From positions 1 through 64,000 of the forward strand of contig NZ_VOAK01000020.1 of NCBI RefSeq assembly GCF_007859075.1: 64,000 nt of DNA. The letters run 5' to 3'. The notes under the pieces are model-generated. The model was given only the letters and a program-made list of their open reading frames with translations, made no database searches and was not told where the DNA came from. Shown one piece after another: positions 16,658 through 26,430 of the stretch. Position 1 is the stretch's first letter, and every line of letters starts with the position of its first letter. Source of the stretch: Gemmobacter aquaticus (GTDB taxonomy: Bacteria; Pseudomonadota; Alphaproteobacteria; Rhodobacterales; Rhodobacteraceae). The translations under genes were made by a program, and so were the position numbers.

Positions 16658-17446
16658 TCAGATGTTTTCGGCCTGGGGCATGCCCAGAACGTGGAATCCG
16701 CCATCCACAAGGATAATCTCGCCCGTCGTGCAGGCACCGTGGTCCGAGCAGAGCCAGACCGCCGTGCCGCCGATGCAGTCGAGCGTTGCATTGCTGCGCA
16801 GGGGGGCATTGGCTTCCGTGTGGCGATAGGTCGCGCGCGCGCCGCCGATTGCAGCGCCGGCCAGCGTCTTCATCGGTCCGGGCGAGATGGCGTTGACGCG
16901 GATGCCCTGAGGGCCGAGGTCGTTTGCCAGATAGCGCGTGGCGCTTTCCAGTGCGGCTTTGGCCACACCCATGACGTTGTAATTGGGGGTTACCCGGTTT
17001 GATCCCTGGAACGTCAGGGTGATCAGGCTGCCGCCATCGGGCATCAGTTCTGCCGCGCGGCGGCTGACATCGATGAACGAGAAGCACGAGATATCCAGCG
17101 AGTTGCGGAAATTCCCACGCGAGGTGTTGATGAAGCGCCCCGTCAACTCGTTCTTGTCGGAAAACGCGATGGCATGCACAAGAAAGTCGAGCTTGCCCCA
17201 ACGCTCTTTCAGTGCGCCAAAGCAGGCATCGAGGCTTTCATCGCTGGTCACGTCGACATCGACGAGGAAATCCGACCCCACACTGGCTGCGAGCGGCTCG
17301 ACCCGCTTGCCGAACGCCTCGCCCTGATAGGAGAACGCAAGCTCCGCGCCTTCGGCAGCCAAGGCCTTGGCGATACCCCAGGCGATGGATTTTTCGTTGG
17401 CGACGCCCATCACAAGCCCGCGCTTGCCTGCCATCCATCCGGCCAT
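16658..17446 (-). CDS. fabI: Enoyl-[acyl-carrier-protein] reductase, NADH type
   Basis: A 262-residue short-chain dehydrogenase/reductase that does the last step of fatty-acid elongation. Evidence is the N-terminal GLVMGVANEKSIAWGIA cofactor motif, HAIAFSDKNEL, and the catalytic NYNVMGVAKAALE with Tyr156 and Lys163. The position equivalent to E. coli Tyr146 is Phe (LTFQGSN), so the second conserved tyrosine is missing. I start at the ATG at 17446, preceded by GGGAGAGCC; an upstream ATG at 17479 would add 11 residues. The gene is last in fabA-fabB-fabI, 63 bases after fabB, and a 12-bp stem terminator follows. Confidence 0.93.
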   Translation of the reverse strand: MAGWMAGKRGLVMGVANEKSIAWGIAKALAAEGAELAFSYQGEAFGKRVEPLAASVGSDFLVDVDVTSDESLDACFGALKERWGKLDFLVHAIAFSDKNELTGRFINTSRGNFRNSLDISCFSFIDVSRRAAELMPDGGSLITLTFQGSNRVTPNYNVMGVAKAALESATRYLANDLGPQGIRVNAISPGPMKTLAGAAIGGARATYRHTEANAPLRSNATLDCIGGTAVWLCSDHGACTTGEIILVDGGFHVLGMPQAENI

Positions 17447-17509
17447 TCCGGCTCTCCCAGCAATAGAATTATGTGTCAAAACGGGGCCTTGTGGCCCCGT
17501 AACTCGGGC

Positions 17510-18739
17510 TTAGCCCAGAAATTTGCTCATGACCAGCGTCGCATTGGTTCCGCCAAAGCCAAAGCTGTTCGACAGAACCGAATCCATTCCCACATTCTCG
17601 CGCAGGGTGGTCGCGATCTCTTCGGGCTTCAGCTCAGGGTCAAGCTGGGTCACATTGGCCGAGGCGGTGATGAAGTCGCCTTGCAGCATGAGCAGCGAAT
17701 AGATCGCCTCGTGCACGCCCGTCGCGCCCAGCGAATGCCCGGTCAGCGATTTGGTGGACGAGATCGGCGGTACATTGCCCTCGCCAAAAACGCGGCGCAC
17801 GGCCTTGACCTCGGTCACGTCGCCTGCCGGGGTCGACGTGCCATGGGCGTTGATGTAGCTGATCTTGCGACCCTCTGGCAGGGTAGAGATCGCAAGACGC
17901 ATCGAGCGCTCGCCGCCTTCGCCCGAAGGTGCGACCATGTCATAGCCGTCAGAGGTTGCGCCGTAGCCCGTCACCTCGGCATAGATCCTGGCACCGCGGG
18001 CAAGGGCATGGCCCAATTCTTCCAGCACGACAACGCCGCCGCCGCCTGCGATGACAAAGCCGTCGCGGGTGGCGTCAAAGGCGCGCGATGCGGTGGACGG
18101 GGTGTCGTTGTATTTCGACGACATGGCGCCCATGGCGTCAAAGAGGCAGGACAATGTCCAGTCCAGTTCCTCGCCGCCGCCGGCAAAGACGATGTCCTGC
18201 TTGCCCATCTGGATCAGTTCGGTGCCGTTGCCGATGCAATGGGCCGAGGTCGAGCAGGCCGACGTGATCGAATAGTTCACGCCTTTGATCTTGAAGGGCG
18301 TCGCAAGGCAGGCCGAGTTGGTCGAGGACATGCCCTTGGTCACGCCGAAGGGGCCGATCCGCTTCGGGCTACCGGTTTCGCGGACAATGTTATGGGCCTT
18401 GAAGAAGGATTTGGTGGAAGGCCCGCCTGAACCCACGATGATGCCGGTACGCTCATGCGAGACTTCGGCCGGGGTAAGGCCAGAATCCGCCACCGCCTGC
18501 TGCATCGCGATGAAGTTGTACGCGGCGCCATCGCCCATGAAGCGCAGGTCGCGCTTGTCGATATGGTCCTCCAGCACGATCTGCGGCTGGCCATGGACCC
18601 GCGAGCGGAAGCCGTGCTCGGCATATTCCGGGGCGAATACAATGCCCGACTTGCCCGCGCGCAGGCTTGCTTCCACTTCGGCAGCATTGTTGCCGATGGG
18701 CGAGACGATGCCGATCCCGGTGATGACGACGCGACGCAT
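17510..18739 (-). CDS. fabB: 3-oxoacyl-[acyl-carrier-protein] synthase I
   Basis: A 409-residue condensing enzyme. The Cys-His-His triad is in [22 protein letters not shown] and [15 protein letters not shown], and the glycine-rich end is [15 protein letters not shown]. Placed directly behind fabA (22 bases apart), it should be the synthase I that elongates the cis-3-decenoyl intermediate made by FabA and so supports unsaturated fatty-acid synthesis. The pairing of fabA with fabB rather than fabF is why I choose this symbol. Confidence 0.95.
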   Translation of the reverse strand: MRRVVITGIGIVSPIGNNAAEVEASLRAGKSGIVFAPEYAEHGFRSRVHGQPQIVLEDHIDKRDLRFMGDGAAYNFIAMQQAVADSGLTPAEVSHERTGIIVGSGGPSTKSFFKAHNIVRETGSPKRIGPFGVTKGMSSTNSACLATPFKIKGVNYSITSACSTSAHCIGNGTELIQMGKQDIVFAGGGEELDWTLSCLFDAMGAMSSKYNDTPSTASRAFDATRDGFVIAGGGGVVVLEELGHALARGARIYAEVTGYGATSDGYDMVAPSGEGGERSMRLAISTLPEGRKISYINAHGTSTPAGDVTEVKAVRRVFGEGNVPPISSTKSLTGHSLGATGVHEAIYSLLMLQGDFITASANVTQLDPELKPEEIATTLRENVGMDSVLSNSFGFGGTNATLVMSKFLG

Positions 18740-18761
18740 GGGATGCTCCTTTAATCCGGGG

Positions 18762-19271
18762 TCAGCTGGCCGAAAGGGCCACCTTCATGTCTGTAACCTG
18801 ATAGATGACTTCGCCATCCGCCTCGACGATGCCGTTGGCGACGCCCATGGTCAGGCGGCGGGTCTGCACGGCCTTGGTAAAATCGACCTTGTAGGTCAGC
18901 ATCTTGCGGTCGGGGCGCACCATACCCGTAAGCTTTACCTCGCCCACGCCAAGCGCGTATCCGCGACCTTCCCAGCCACGCCAGCCAAGGTTGAAGCCGG
19001 TCAGTTGCCACAGGCCATCAAGCCCGAGGCAACCCGGCATGATCGGGTTGCCGGGGAAGTGGCATTCAAAGAACCACAGGTCGGGCGTGATGTCGAATTC
19101 TGCAACCACATGGCCCTTGCCGTGCAGGCCGCCATCGCCCGAGATTTCGGTGATGCGGTCCATCATCAGCATGGGCGGTGCCGGAAGCTGCGCATTGCCC
19201 GGCCCGAACAGCTCGCCGCGCGCGCATTTCAAAAGGTCTTCCTTGCTGAAACTCGTCGGATATGCCGCCAT
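18762..19271 (-). CDS. fabA: 3-hydroxydecanoyl-[acyl-carrier-protein] dehydratase/isomerase
   Basis: A 169-residue hot-dog-fold enzyme that dehydrates 3-hydroxydecanoyl-ACP and isomerises the trans-2 product to cis-3-decenoyl-ACP. The signature [20 protein letters not shown] contains the catalytic His, and the following [10 protein letters not shown] carries the Asp. It is first in the fabA-fabB-fabI operon and divergent from irr, with 227 bases between the two start codons. This arrangement is typical of Rhodobacteraceae and hints that iron status and unsaturated fatty-acid synthesis may share a control region. Confidence 0.95.
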   Translation of the reverse strand: MAAYPTSFSKEDLLKCARGELFGPGNAQLPAPPMLMMDRITEISGDGGLHGKGHVVAEFDITPDLWFFECHFPGNPIMPGCLGLDGLWQLTGFNLGWRGWEGRGYALGVGEVKLTGMVRPDRKMLTYKVDFTKAVQTRRLTMGVANGIVEADGEVIYQVTDMKVALSAS

Positions 19272-19498
19272 CTGGCCTTAACCCCCCAATGATCTTCCGT
19301 TCCCTCTATCACCCCGGTCTTGGGCGTGGCAAGGGCGGGGCGTGCGCCCGGCATTGCCTTGCTGGGGGAAAAGCGGTGCTCAGCCTGCACCGCCGCGCGC
19401 CTGCCGCGCGCCTGTGTGGCTCTCGTTTCGGCGGAATAGCGTTTGAAACTTGCGCCCGCGCGTCCTACATTCACCTTTACTTTGGAACAGAGGCGAAG

Positions 19499-19963
19499 AT
19501 GGACGTTAAGGCTCTGGAAACAGCGTCAGGATCGGTGGATGAACGTGCGGTCGAGCGCGCGTCGAGCTGGCTTGCGCGTGGCGGGCTGCGGCCAACGCGA
19601 CAGCGTCTGGCGCTGGCGACGCTGCTGGTGGGCGATGGCGAGGACCGCCATGTGACCGCCGAAAGCCTTTACGCAGCCTCGGTCAGCGGGGATGAGAAAG
19701 TGAGCCTCGCGACAGTTTACAACACCCTTCGCGCCTTTTGTGACGCGGGCCTTATGCAAGAGGTGGTGGTGGACGGATCGAAGGGCTACTTCGATACCCG
19801 CATGGATGATCACCCGCATTTCTTCTGGGAAGACACGGCCATGCTCACCGACGCGCCTGCCGATCAGCTGACCATTGCGCATCTGCCCGACGCGCCCGAA
19901 GGAACCGAGATCTCGCGCGTTGATGTCGTGATCCGCCTGCGCCGGACACCGCCGCAGGCGTGA
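19499..19963 (+). CDS. irr: Iron-responsive Fur-family regulator Irr
   Basis: A 154-residue Fur-family protein. The DNA-binding helix is GGLRPTRQRLALATLL followed by VTAESLYAASVSGDEKVSLATVYNTLRAF; the dimerisation/metal region has the Irr-type histidine motif DDHPHFFWED. Alphaproteobacterial Irr senses heme/iron status and represses or activates iron and heme genes. The ATG at 19499 follows GAGGCGAAG; in-frame sequence upstream is low-complexity and not homologous. The divergent fabA position is conserved in the family Rhodobacteraceae and supports the call over Fur, Zur or PerR. Confidence 0.88.
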   Translation: MDVKALETASGSVDERAVERASSWLARGGLRPTRQRLALATLLVGDGEDRHVTAESLYAASVSGDEKVSLATVYNTLRAFCDAGLMQEVVVDGSKGYFDTRMDDHPHFFWEDTAMLTDAPADQLTIAHLPDAPEGTEISRVDVVIRLRRTPPQA

Positions 19964-19976
19964 GCGGCAGACGAGG

Positions 19977-20708
19977 TCAAAGACCAGGCAAAAGCTGCGT
20001 CAGCCCACGCGGGCCAAAATCGGTGCCGTTTTTCGGGCCGAAGCGAAAGTCGAGACCAAGCCGCACATAGACCTCGGCATCGTCGCCCAGAAGATCCGCG
20101 TCGCCGCTCAGTGCGCCAAGCTCGACCGAGGCTGAGCTTCCGGTGCCGAACCTGTAGCTTCCGTTGATGCCATAGCGGGTCATCGACAGGTCAGAATCGA
20201 GATCGGCATGATCAAGTCGCCCGCCGACCCAGATGGTGTCATCCATCACCGGCATCTCGCCCGAGACGCCCAGCACGAAGCCATCGCTATCCGCCCGGTC
20301 GGCGTATTGCAGATAGCCTTCCATGCTGCCCATCCCGACCTCGCGCCCATATTCGAGACCGATGTGTCGCACCGAGCTGCCTGCAAAGCTGTCAACCCCA
20401 AGGAAGGCACCGGCCGAGCTCATCCCGTCGATATCGGCGATCCCGTGCAGGGTGCCGGTGATCGCGGTTTCGCCAACCTCGTTCAGGCGGTGGAGGCCCA
20501 GATCGGTCTGCACAGAGAACATGGGGGTGAGGCCGAATTGCAGCGCCCCTTCAATACCGGCCTTGGCATAGTCGGTGTCGTCGGTGAAAGCTGAATACTC
20601 AAGGCCGACACGACCGCCAATCATCTCGGCCTGCGCCGTCGGGGCCATAAGCGCGATCAGCGCACTGGTCAGGGCAGCGGTCAGCGGAAGGGCAGGGGTG
20701 CGCGACAT
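19977..20708 (-). CDS. Outer-membrane beta-barrel protein, porin-like, function unknown
   Basis: A 243-residue secreted protein. The signal peptide MSRTPALPLTAALTSALIAL ends at PTAQA, cleaved around residue 28. The mature part is made of alternating amphipathic strands with many Gly, Asp and Tyr (GRVGLEYSAF, LHGIADIDG, HIGLEYGREVGMGSMEGYL, YGINGSYRFGTG, AEVYVRLGLDFRFG), as in small outer-membrane barrels. There is no specific family motif that I recognise. The start at 20708 is chosen from the signal peptide. It converges on irr with 13 bases between stops. Confidence 0.65.
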   Translation of the reverse strand: MSRTPALPLTAALTSALIALMAPTAQAEMIGGRVGLEYSAFTDDTDYAKAGIEGALQFGLTPMFSVQTDLGLHRLNEVGETAITGTLHGIADIDGMSSAGAFLGVDSFAGSSVRHIGLEYGREVGMGSMEGYLQYADRADSDGFVLGVSGEMPVMDDTIWVGGRLDHADLDSDLSMTRYGINGSYRFGTGSSASVELGALSGDADLLGDDAEVYVRLGLDFRFGPKNGTDFGPRGLTQLLPGL

Positions 20709-21030
20709 CGGATACCTCGGGTCAATCGGTTGCCTGTGCGTGACGAGCCGCAGCGGGCGGAAGTTGGGGCCTCGTCCCCCCTTCAAAGTCATTGCAGCGT
20801 GCAAGCCGCGCGAAATCTGGTGCCGATGAAGCAGGAATGATGCCCGACACGACCGCGCTGTGGCGGAAGTGGTGCGGTGTCCTGTGAATGGGCGTTTCGC
20901 CCTGCTGCTCGGCTGGCCTTTGGCCTTGTTGAGCGCAAGGATAGCCGCCGAGCTGCCGCTTGCCTAGTCGGTTTCCAGCATCTGGCGTGTTCCCGCCGAT
21001 ACGACCGCCAGATATCGTGTGGCGTGGTGC
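20709..21030. other. Intergenic stretch with no recognisable gene
   Basis: 322 bases between two minus-strand genes. Reading frames here have no homology that I recognise and no good ribosome-binding site. It should hold the promoter of the outer-membrane protein gene and the end of the neighbouring transcript. I see only a short GGGCG-TTT-CGCCC hairpin and nothing else. Confidence 0.5.
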
Positions 21031-21903
21031 TCAGAACCACTGGCCGGGTTCGATCAGGCCGAGGTCCATCAATTGCTGGCTGTGCCAACTGAACTTGGCC
21101 GAATTGCGCCAGCGAAAGGTCCGGATCGCTGACCGCGAGCCCGGGTTGGTGCGCAGGGCCTTGGCCGTGCGAAAGGAACACAGCGCCGCTGTCAGGTTAT
21201 GGTGCCAGGGACAGGACACGGTGTTGTATTCGGCGTCGTCAAAGGTGAAATCGGGGCGAAGCTCCAGCCCCCGGCGATTGCGGAACAGCGCGATGCGGTC
21301 GATCTTGCGCCGTGTCCACGGGATATGCTCTTCAAACCGCCAGCGCAGGCCGCCGAAGAAATCGAACTGGCGTTCCAGCACCTCCCAGTTGCGGGCAGGG
21401 TCTTTCCGCGCCAGCGCGTAATATCCCGACCGGTCCAGATGGGCGTCGGCAACCGAAACCGCATTGGTGTGCTGTTCAAGGTCGGCGGCATAAAGGTCAA
21501 TGACATAGGTCAGCATCGCATCGCGCCGCTCTTCGGTGTGGAAGGCAAGCAGGTCGCGCGCGCTGCGGGTCTCGCAGAAGGGAAAGAACAGGTACTCGGC
21601 GTTGTAGCAGTAGTGCAGCCATATTCCTTCGGGCAGGGCGGCGCTGATGCGGTTGACGGCCTTTTGCAGCGCGTTTTCCTGATAAACGTCAAATGTGATG
21701 CGGTGGATGCGCGGTGCCAACGCCTCGTCCAGCGACAGATCGGCGGGGGCGAGCAAAAGGACCGGTCGAAAGCCGAAAGAGTGCAGCCGCTCCAGCGTTC
21801 CGGAAAGCTCGACTTCATCTTCCGCCATGACGATAGCTACCGGTCCCTTTGCGCCACGGGCCTCGGGCGTTGCCGCGAAATCCTCGATGCTCTGGTGCTT
21901 CAT
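21031..21903 (-). CDS. Uncharacterised protein, possible glycosyltransferase-like
   Basis: About 290 residues with no signal peptide or membrane segment. Visible pieces: a Rossmann-like beginning GPVAIVMAEDEVELSGTLER, the strand GFRPVLLLAPADLSLDEALA, the aromatic WLHYCYNAEYLFFPFCETRS, then EERRDAMLTYVIDLYAADL, and late CPWHHNLTAALCSFRTAKAL. The layout (nucleotide-fold start, later DL(Y)-acidic patch) is compatible with a family-2-like glycosyltransferase, but I cannot place it. It is divergent from miaB, with 130 bases between the start codons. The start at 21903 is tentative; longer in-frame versions run into the miaB coding region. Confidence 0.6.
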   Translation of the reverse strand: MKHQSIEDFAATPEARGAKGPVAIVMAEDEVELSGTLERLHSFGFRPVLLLAPADLSLDEALAPRIHRITFDVYQENALQKAVNRISAALPEGIWLHYCYNAEYLFFPFCETRSARDLLAFHTEERRDAMLTYVIDLYAADLEQHTNAVSVADAHLDRSGYYALARKDPARNWEVLERQFDFFGGLRWRFEEHIPWTRRKIDRIALFRNRRGLELRPDFTFDDAEYNTVSCPWHHNLTAALCSFRTAKALRTNPGSRSAIRTFRWRNSAKFSWHSQQLMDLGLIEPGQWF

Positions 21904-22033
21904 GTCGGGTGCCGTCCTGCCTGTCTTTCGGCGCAAGTTCTGCCAAGGCGGCCCGCTTTGCAAGGCGCTCGCGGGCTTTGTTGCGCCCGCCCGCCCGTTC
22001 GGGTAGAACGCGCGCTGATCCAGTGAGGCCCCC

Positions 22034-23377
22034 ATGACCGACACGCCGTCCACGACTGCGCCCAAAAAGCTGTTCATCAAGACCTACGGGTGCCAGATGA
22101 ACGTCTATGACAGCGAGCGTATGGCCGAAGCGCTTGGCGCGAAGGGCTATGTCACCACCGAGGTGGCCGAAGAGGCCGATATGGTGCTTCTGAACACCTG
22201 CCACATCCGCGAGAAGGCGGCGGAGAAGGTCTATTCCGACCTTGGCCGCCTGCGTCCGCTGAAGGCGGCAAACCCCGACCTGAAGATCGGTGTCGCGGGC
22301 TGCGTGGCGCAGGCCGAAGGCGAAGAGATCCTGCGGCGGATGCCGCTTGTCGATCTGGTGGTCGGGCCGCAGAGCTATCATCGGCTGCCCGAGATGGTGG
22401 AGGCCAAGGGCCGGGTGATCGACACCGACTTTCCCGAGGAAGACAAGTTCGACCATTTGCCCGAACGCAAGGCCCTGCGCGGGCCGACCGCGTTTCTGAC
22501 GGTGCAGGAGGGCTGCGACAAGTTCTGCGCCTTTTGCGTAGTGCCCTATACACGCGGCGCCGAAGTCAGCCGTCCGGCCAGCCGTCTTCTGGCCGAGGCG
22601 CGCGATCTGGTCAGCCGCGGCGTGCGCGAGATCACGCTTCTGGGCCAGAACGTGAACGGCTATCACGGTGAGGGCCCGAGCGATCTGGGCGGTGGCACAT
22701 GGGGGCTTGGCCGTCTGATCCGCGAGCTGGCCGCGATCGATGGGGTAGAGCGGCTGCGCTATACCACCAGCCATCCCAACGACATGGATGATGACCTGAT
22801 TGCCGCCCATGCCGAGGTGCCGCAACTGATGCCCTATCTGCATCTGCCGGTGCAATCGGGCAGTGACCGCATCCTCAAGGCGATGAACCGCAAGCATACG
22901 GCCGAGCAATACCTGCGTCTGATCGAGCGTATTCGCGCTGCGCGGCCCGACATCCTGCTGACCTCGGATTTCATCGTGGCCTTCCCCGGCGAGACGGATG
23001 CCGATTTTGAGGACACGATGAACCTGATCCGCGCGGTGGGGTATGGCGCGGCCTTCAGCTTCAAGTACTCAGCCCGCCCCGGCACGCCGGCGGCGGAAAA
23101 GCCTGAACTGCCGGCCGAGGTTGCGGACGCGCGTCTGCACACCCTGCAGGCGCTGATCCTTGAGCAACAGCGCGCCGCGCAGGCTGCCATGGTGGGGCGA
23201 GAGGTCGGGGTGCTGTACGAAAAGGCGGGGCGGCTGCCCGGTCAGATGGTGGGCAAGTCCGACCACCTGCATGCCGTTCACGTCTATGACCCGACTGGCA
23301 AGGTGGGGGAACTGGTTCGCGTGCGGATTGCGGCCTCGGCGCCGAACTCGCTTGGGGGCGAGAGAATCAGGGCCTGA
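22034..23377 (+). CDS. miaB: tRNA-2-methylthio-N6-dimethylallyladenosine synthase
   Basis: A 447-residue radical-SAM methylthiotransferase that turns i6A37 of UNN-reading tRNAs into ms2i6A37. The N-terminal auxiliary cluster uses Cys20 (YGCQMN), Cys56 (NTCHIRE) and Cys90 (AGCVAQ); the radical-SAM cluster is the CxxxCxxC at 161-168 ([16 protein letters not shown]). A TRAM domain closes the protein. Length and motif spacing match the family. It starts with ATG after GAGGCCCCC. Confidence 0.97.
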   Translation: MTDTPSTTAPKKLFIKTYGCQMNVYDSERMAEALGAKGYVTTEVAEEADMVLLNTCHIREKAAEKVYSDLGRLRPLKAANPDLKIGVAGCVAQAEGEEILRRMPLVDLVVGPQSYHRLPEMVEAKGRVIDTDFPEEDKFDHLPERKALRGPTAFLTVQEGCDKFCAFCVVPYTRGAEVSRPASRLLAEARDLVSRGVREITLLGQNVNGYHGEGPSDLGGGTWGLGRLIRELAAIDGVERLRYTTSHPNDMDDDLIAAHAEVPQLMPYLHLPVQSGSDRILKAMNRKHTAEQYLRLIERIRAARPDILLTSDFIVAFPGETDADFEDTMNLIRAVGYGAAFSFKYSARPGTPAAEKPELPAEVADARLHTLQALILEQQRAAQAAMVGREVGVLYEKAGRLPGQMVGKSDHLHAVHVYDPTGKVGELVRVRIAASAPNSLGGERIRA

Positions 23378-23423
23378 TGACGTCAGGGAAGTCTTTGGCC
23401 TTGTCGCACGCGCCGGGCCGAAG

Positions 23424-23451
23424 TTGTGGAACTGCACGGATTTATCCACAA
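23424..23451. promoter_or_regulatory. DnaA-box-containing inverted repeat
   Basis: TTATCCACA (23442-23450) is an exact match to the DnaA box. It sits in a perfect 7-bp inverted repeat TTGTGGA-N14-TCCACAA (23424-23451), in the gap between miaB and the OmpA-like gene. A single box in an intergenic region is more consistent with DnaA acting as a regulator than with an origin. Confidence 0.45.
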
Positions 23452-23587
23452 TATTTGGGGCCGTTTGGCGCCTGCATACCTCATTTGCCTTTACTTGCGC
23501 GTGGGCGATCCTAAAAGCTGACAAAATTGCAGGCCGCCCGCTGCCGGGGTGGCCATGGTTATGGGTTGGATGAAGGAGTGGTTCGTG

Positions 23588-24160
23588 ATGCATTTGTCTG
23601 CCCGTGCCTTGCGCGCATGGATCGGAGCGGTCGCCTGTGTGGCTGTCGCCGGTGTCGCCGGGGCCGAAACCGAGCCGAAGGTCTCCGGAAAGATTGAGTG
23701 GGGCCTTTGGGTCGATGCGGATGGCTGCCAGCACTGGTGGGCCGATGGCGGGGAAGAGGGCTATATGGTGGCCCGCGTGAATCCCTCGACCGGCAAGCCG
23801 ATCTGTGCAGCCAAATCGACGTGTTTGGTGGCTGATGCCGACACCGTGTTTGCGACGGGCAGCGCCGATCTTTCGACTGAGGGGCGCGAGAGCCTGACCG
23901 AGTTTTTCAAGCAGCAGGGCGAGTCTGAAACGCGTGCCAGTTTTGCGATTGCGGGTCATACCGACAGTCGCGGCTCGTCGGCGGCGAACCAGACCCTGTC
24001 CGAGCGTCGCGCGGCCACTGTTGCCGATCTTGCCCGTTCGCTTGGCGCGCGGGTCGAGCGGCAGACGGGTTATGGCGAAAGCCAGCCTGTCGCCTCGAAT
24101 GCGACGGCTGCAGGCATGCAGAAGAACCGCCGCGTCGAAGTCGTCTGCTATAAATGGTGA
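23588..24160 (+). CDS. OmpA-family peptidoglycan-binding protein
   Basis: A 190-residue exported protein. The signal peptide LRAWIGAVACVAVAGVAGA is followed by a short motif DGCQHWWADGGEEGYMVARV and NPSTGKPIC, then an OmpA C-terminal domain: DADTVFATGSADLS, GHTDSRGSSAANQTLSERRA and RRVEVVCYKW. The domain binds diaminopimelate in peptidoglycan. I use the ATG at 23588 because AAGGAG lies 9 bases upstream; ATGs at 23549 and 23570 lack this. The next gene encodes a lipoprotein with the same DGCQ...GKPxC motif, so the pair may act together at the cell envelope. Confidence 0.85.
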   Translation: MHLSARALRAWIGAVACVAVAGVAGAETEPKVSGKIEWGLWVDADGCQHWWADGGEEGYMVARVNPSTGKPICAAKSTCLVADADTVFATGSADLSTEGRESLTEFFKQQGESETRASFAIAGHTDSRGSSAANQTLSERRAATVADLARSLGARVERQTGYGESQPVASNATAAGMQKNRRVEVVCYKW

Positions 24161-24165
24161 CCCGG

Positions 24166-24525
24166 ATGAAGCTGCATTCCCATGTCATTTTCGCCGGGCT
24201 GATGGTGGCCACCCTCGCGGGCTGCGAGGCGCGATATCCCTTCATGGCAGGCCCTGACACCGTAATCGCGACCAATACCGACACCGGTCTCGACGCCTAT
24301 CCTCTGCCGAATGGCACCGGCGCCGTCGCCTATGACCCTGATGGATGTCAGGTCTGGATCGTCGATGACGGGCTAGAAGGCTATGCGACGCGGCGATTCG
24401 ATCCCGCGACGGGCAAGCCGGTCTGCGATGGCCGCTATCCGCCGGGAACGGTTCTGGGCAATTACGAAACGCCCAAGGCCGGTATACCGGATCGCGTTCC
24501 GGTTGGCGTGCGCCGGTCGAACTGA
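24166..24525 (+). CDS. Small lipoprotein sharing the DGCQ...GKPxC motif
   Basis: About 119 residues. A lipoprotein signal MKLHSHVIFAGLMVATLAGC ends in the lipobox LAGC, so the mature protein starts at a lipidated Cys. The body carries DPDGCQVWIVDDGLEGYATR and DPATGKPVC, clearly similar to the segment in the OmpA-like protein just upstream. No further domain is recognised. An in-frame ATG at 24154 overlaps the previous stop; I prefer 24166 because it gives a normal signal peptide. A terminator hairpin lies at 24559-24585. The rest of the 246-base gap to phoH shows no gene. Confidence 0.7.
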   Translation: MKLHSHVIFAGLMVATLAGCEARYPFMAGPDTVIATNTDTGLDAYPLPNGTGAVAYDPDGCQVWIVDDGLEGYATRRFDPATGKPVCDGRYPPGTVLGNYETPKAGIPDRVPVGVRRSN

Positions 24526-24558
24526 CGTCCCCGCGGCTTTCCGCAGCAAAATCAAGAC

Positions 24559-24585
24559 ATCGGCCGCCGGTCTACGGTGGCCGAT
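24559..24585 (+). terminator. Terminator after the OmpA/lipoprotein pair
   Basis: ATCGGCCGCCG-GTCTA-CGGTGGCCGAT pairs as an 11-bp stem (one G·T). It is followed by CTCATTTCC, a weak T-tract. Confidence 0.6.
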
Positions 24586-24771
24586 CTCATTTCCACCGCA
24601 TGTGTTGCCAACTGGATTGCCCACAAGCACTTGTGTGTCAGGCTGAGGTGTCGCCTAAAAAATGGGCAGCGCCCACGGTTTGGCCGCCCGCAACGCAGCT
24701 TTGTCTTGTTTCCTTAATCTTCGAGGCGCAGACTCAAATCATGAAGCCCTCCAGCCGCAAAGGAACATAGC

Positions 24772-25785
<1,014 letters not shown>

Positions 25786-25801
25786 AGCCTTGGTTGAAAG
25801 C

Positions 25802-25831
25802 AAGGGCGGGGGCGCGGCTCCCCGCCCTTTT
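25802..25831 (+). terminator. Rho-independent terminator after phoH
   Basis: AAGGGCGGGG and CCCCGCCCTT pair as a 10-bp stem around GCGCGGCT, followed by TTCT. It is placed 17 bases after the phoH stop. Confidence 0.85.
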
Positions 25832-25895
25832 CTGGTCGATCCTGCCGGGTTGAAAGGCATTTGCGGTTGCGCGAATTGACGGCTATGAGGCGCGC

Positions 25896-26408
25896 ATGAC
25901 CGGAATCGTGGATATTGTCATCGAGGATGACCGATGGGAGGCCGCAGGGCTTTCCCGGCTGGCTGAAACTTCGGCGCGCGCGGTTGCCACGCATCTGGGA
26001 TATGATCCTGCGCTCTATCAGGCGGTCGTGATGGGCTGCGATGATGCGCGGATCGCCGAGTTGAACGGCACCTTTCGCGACAAGGCGAAGCCCACGAATG
26101 TGCTCAGCTGGCCCTCAGCCGAACGCGGGTCGGAATATGCCGGCGAGGCGCCTGAGCTGCCAGAACCGGGCACTCTGGAGGCGCCAGAGCCCTTGGGCGA
26201 TATCGCGATTGCCTTTGACACCTGTGCGCGGGAAGCCGCCGAACAGGAAAAAACCTTTGACGCCCATGTCACACATCTTCTGATACATGGGATTCTTCAT
26301 CTGTTCGGCTATGATCACATCGACGATGATGATGCCGAACTGATGGAAGACACCGAGCGGCAAATCCTCGCCGCGCTTGGAATTGCCGACCCCTATGCGG
26401 GCGGCTGA
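25896..26408 (+). CDS. ybeY: Endoribonuclease YbeY, rRNA maturation factor
   Basis: A 170-residue zinc-dependent RNase involved in 16S rRNA 3' maturation and ribosome quality control. The metal motif HLLIHGILHLFGYDHIDDDD (H-x3-H-x5-H) is intact, preceded by the family segment KAKPTNVLSWP. An insert rich in Glu and Pro (EAPELPEPGTLEAPEP) occurs between them, as in relatives. It is followed 22 bases later by corC. Confidence 0.95.
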   Translation: MTGIVDIVIEDDRWEAAGLSRLAETSARAVATHLGYDPALYQAVVMGCDDARIAELNGTFRDKAKPTNVLSWPSAERGSEYAGEAPELPEPGTLEAPEPLGDIAIAFDTCAREAAEQEKTFDAHVTHLLIHGILHLFGYDHIDDDDAELMEDTERQILAALGIADPYAGG

Positions 26409-26430
26409 CGCAACCTGGATACAAGGACCG

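Noticed and set aside
20709-21030. A small gene in the gap after the outer-membrane protein
   Set aside because: Short frames here lack ribosome-binding sites and recognisable sequence.
23442-23450. DnaA box as a sign of a replication origin
   Set aside because: Only one perfect box is present, with no AT-rich unwinding region and no dnaA, dnaN, hemE or parAB nearby.
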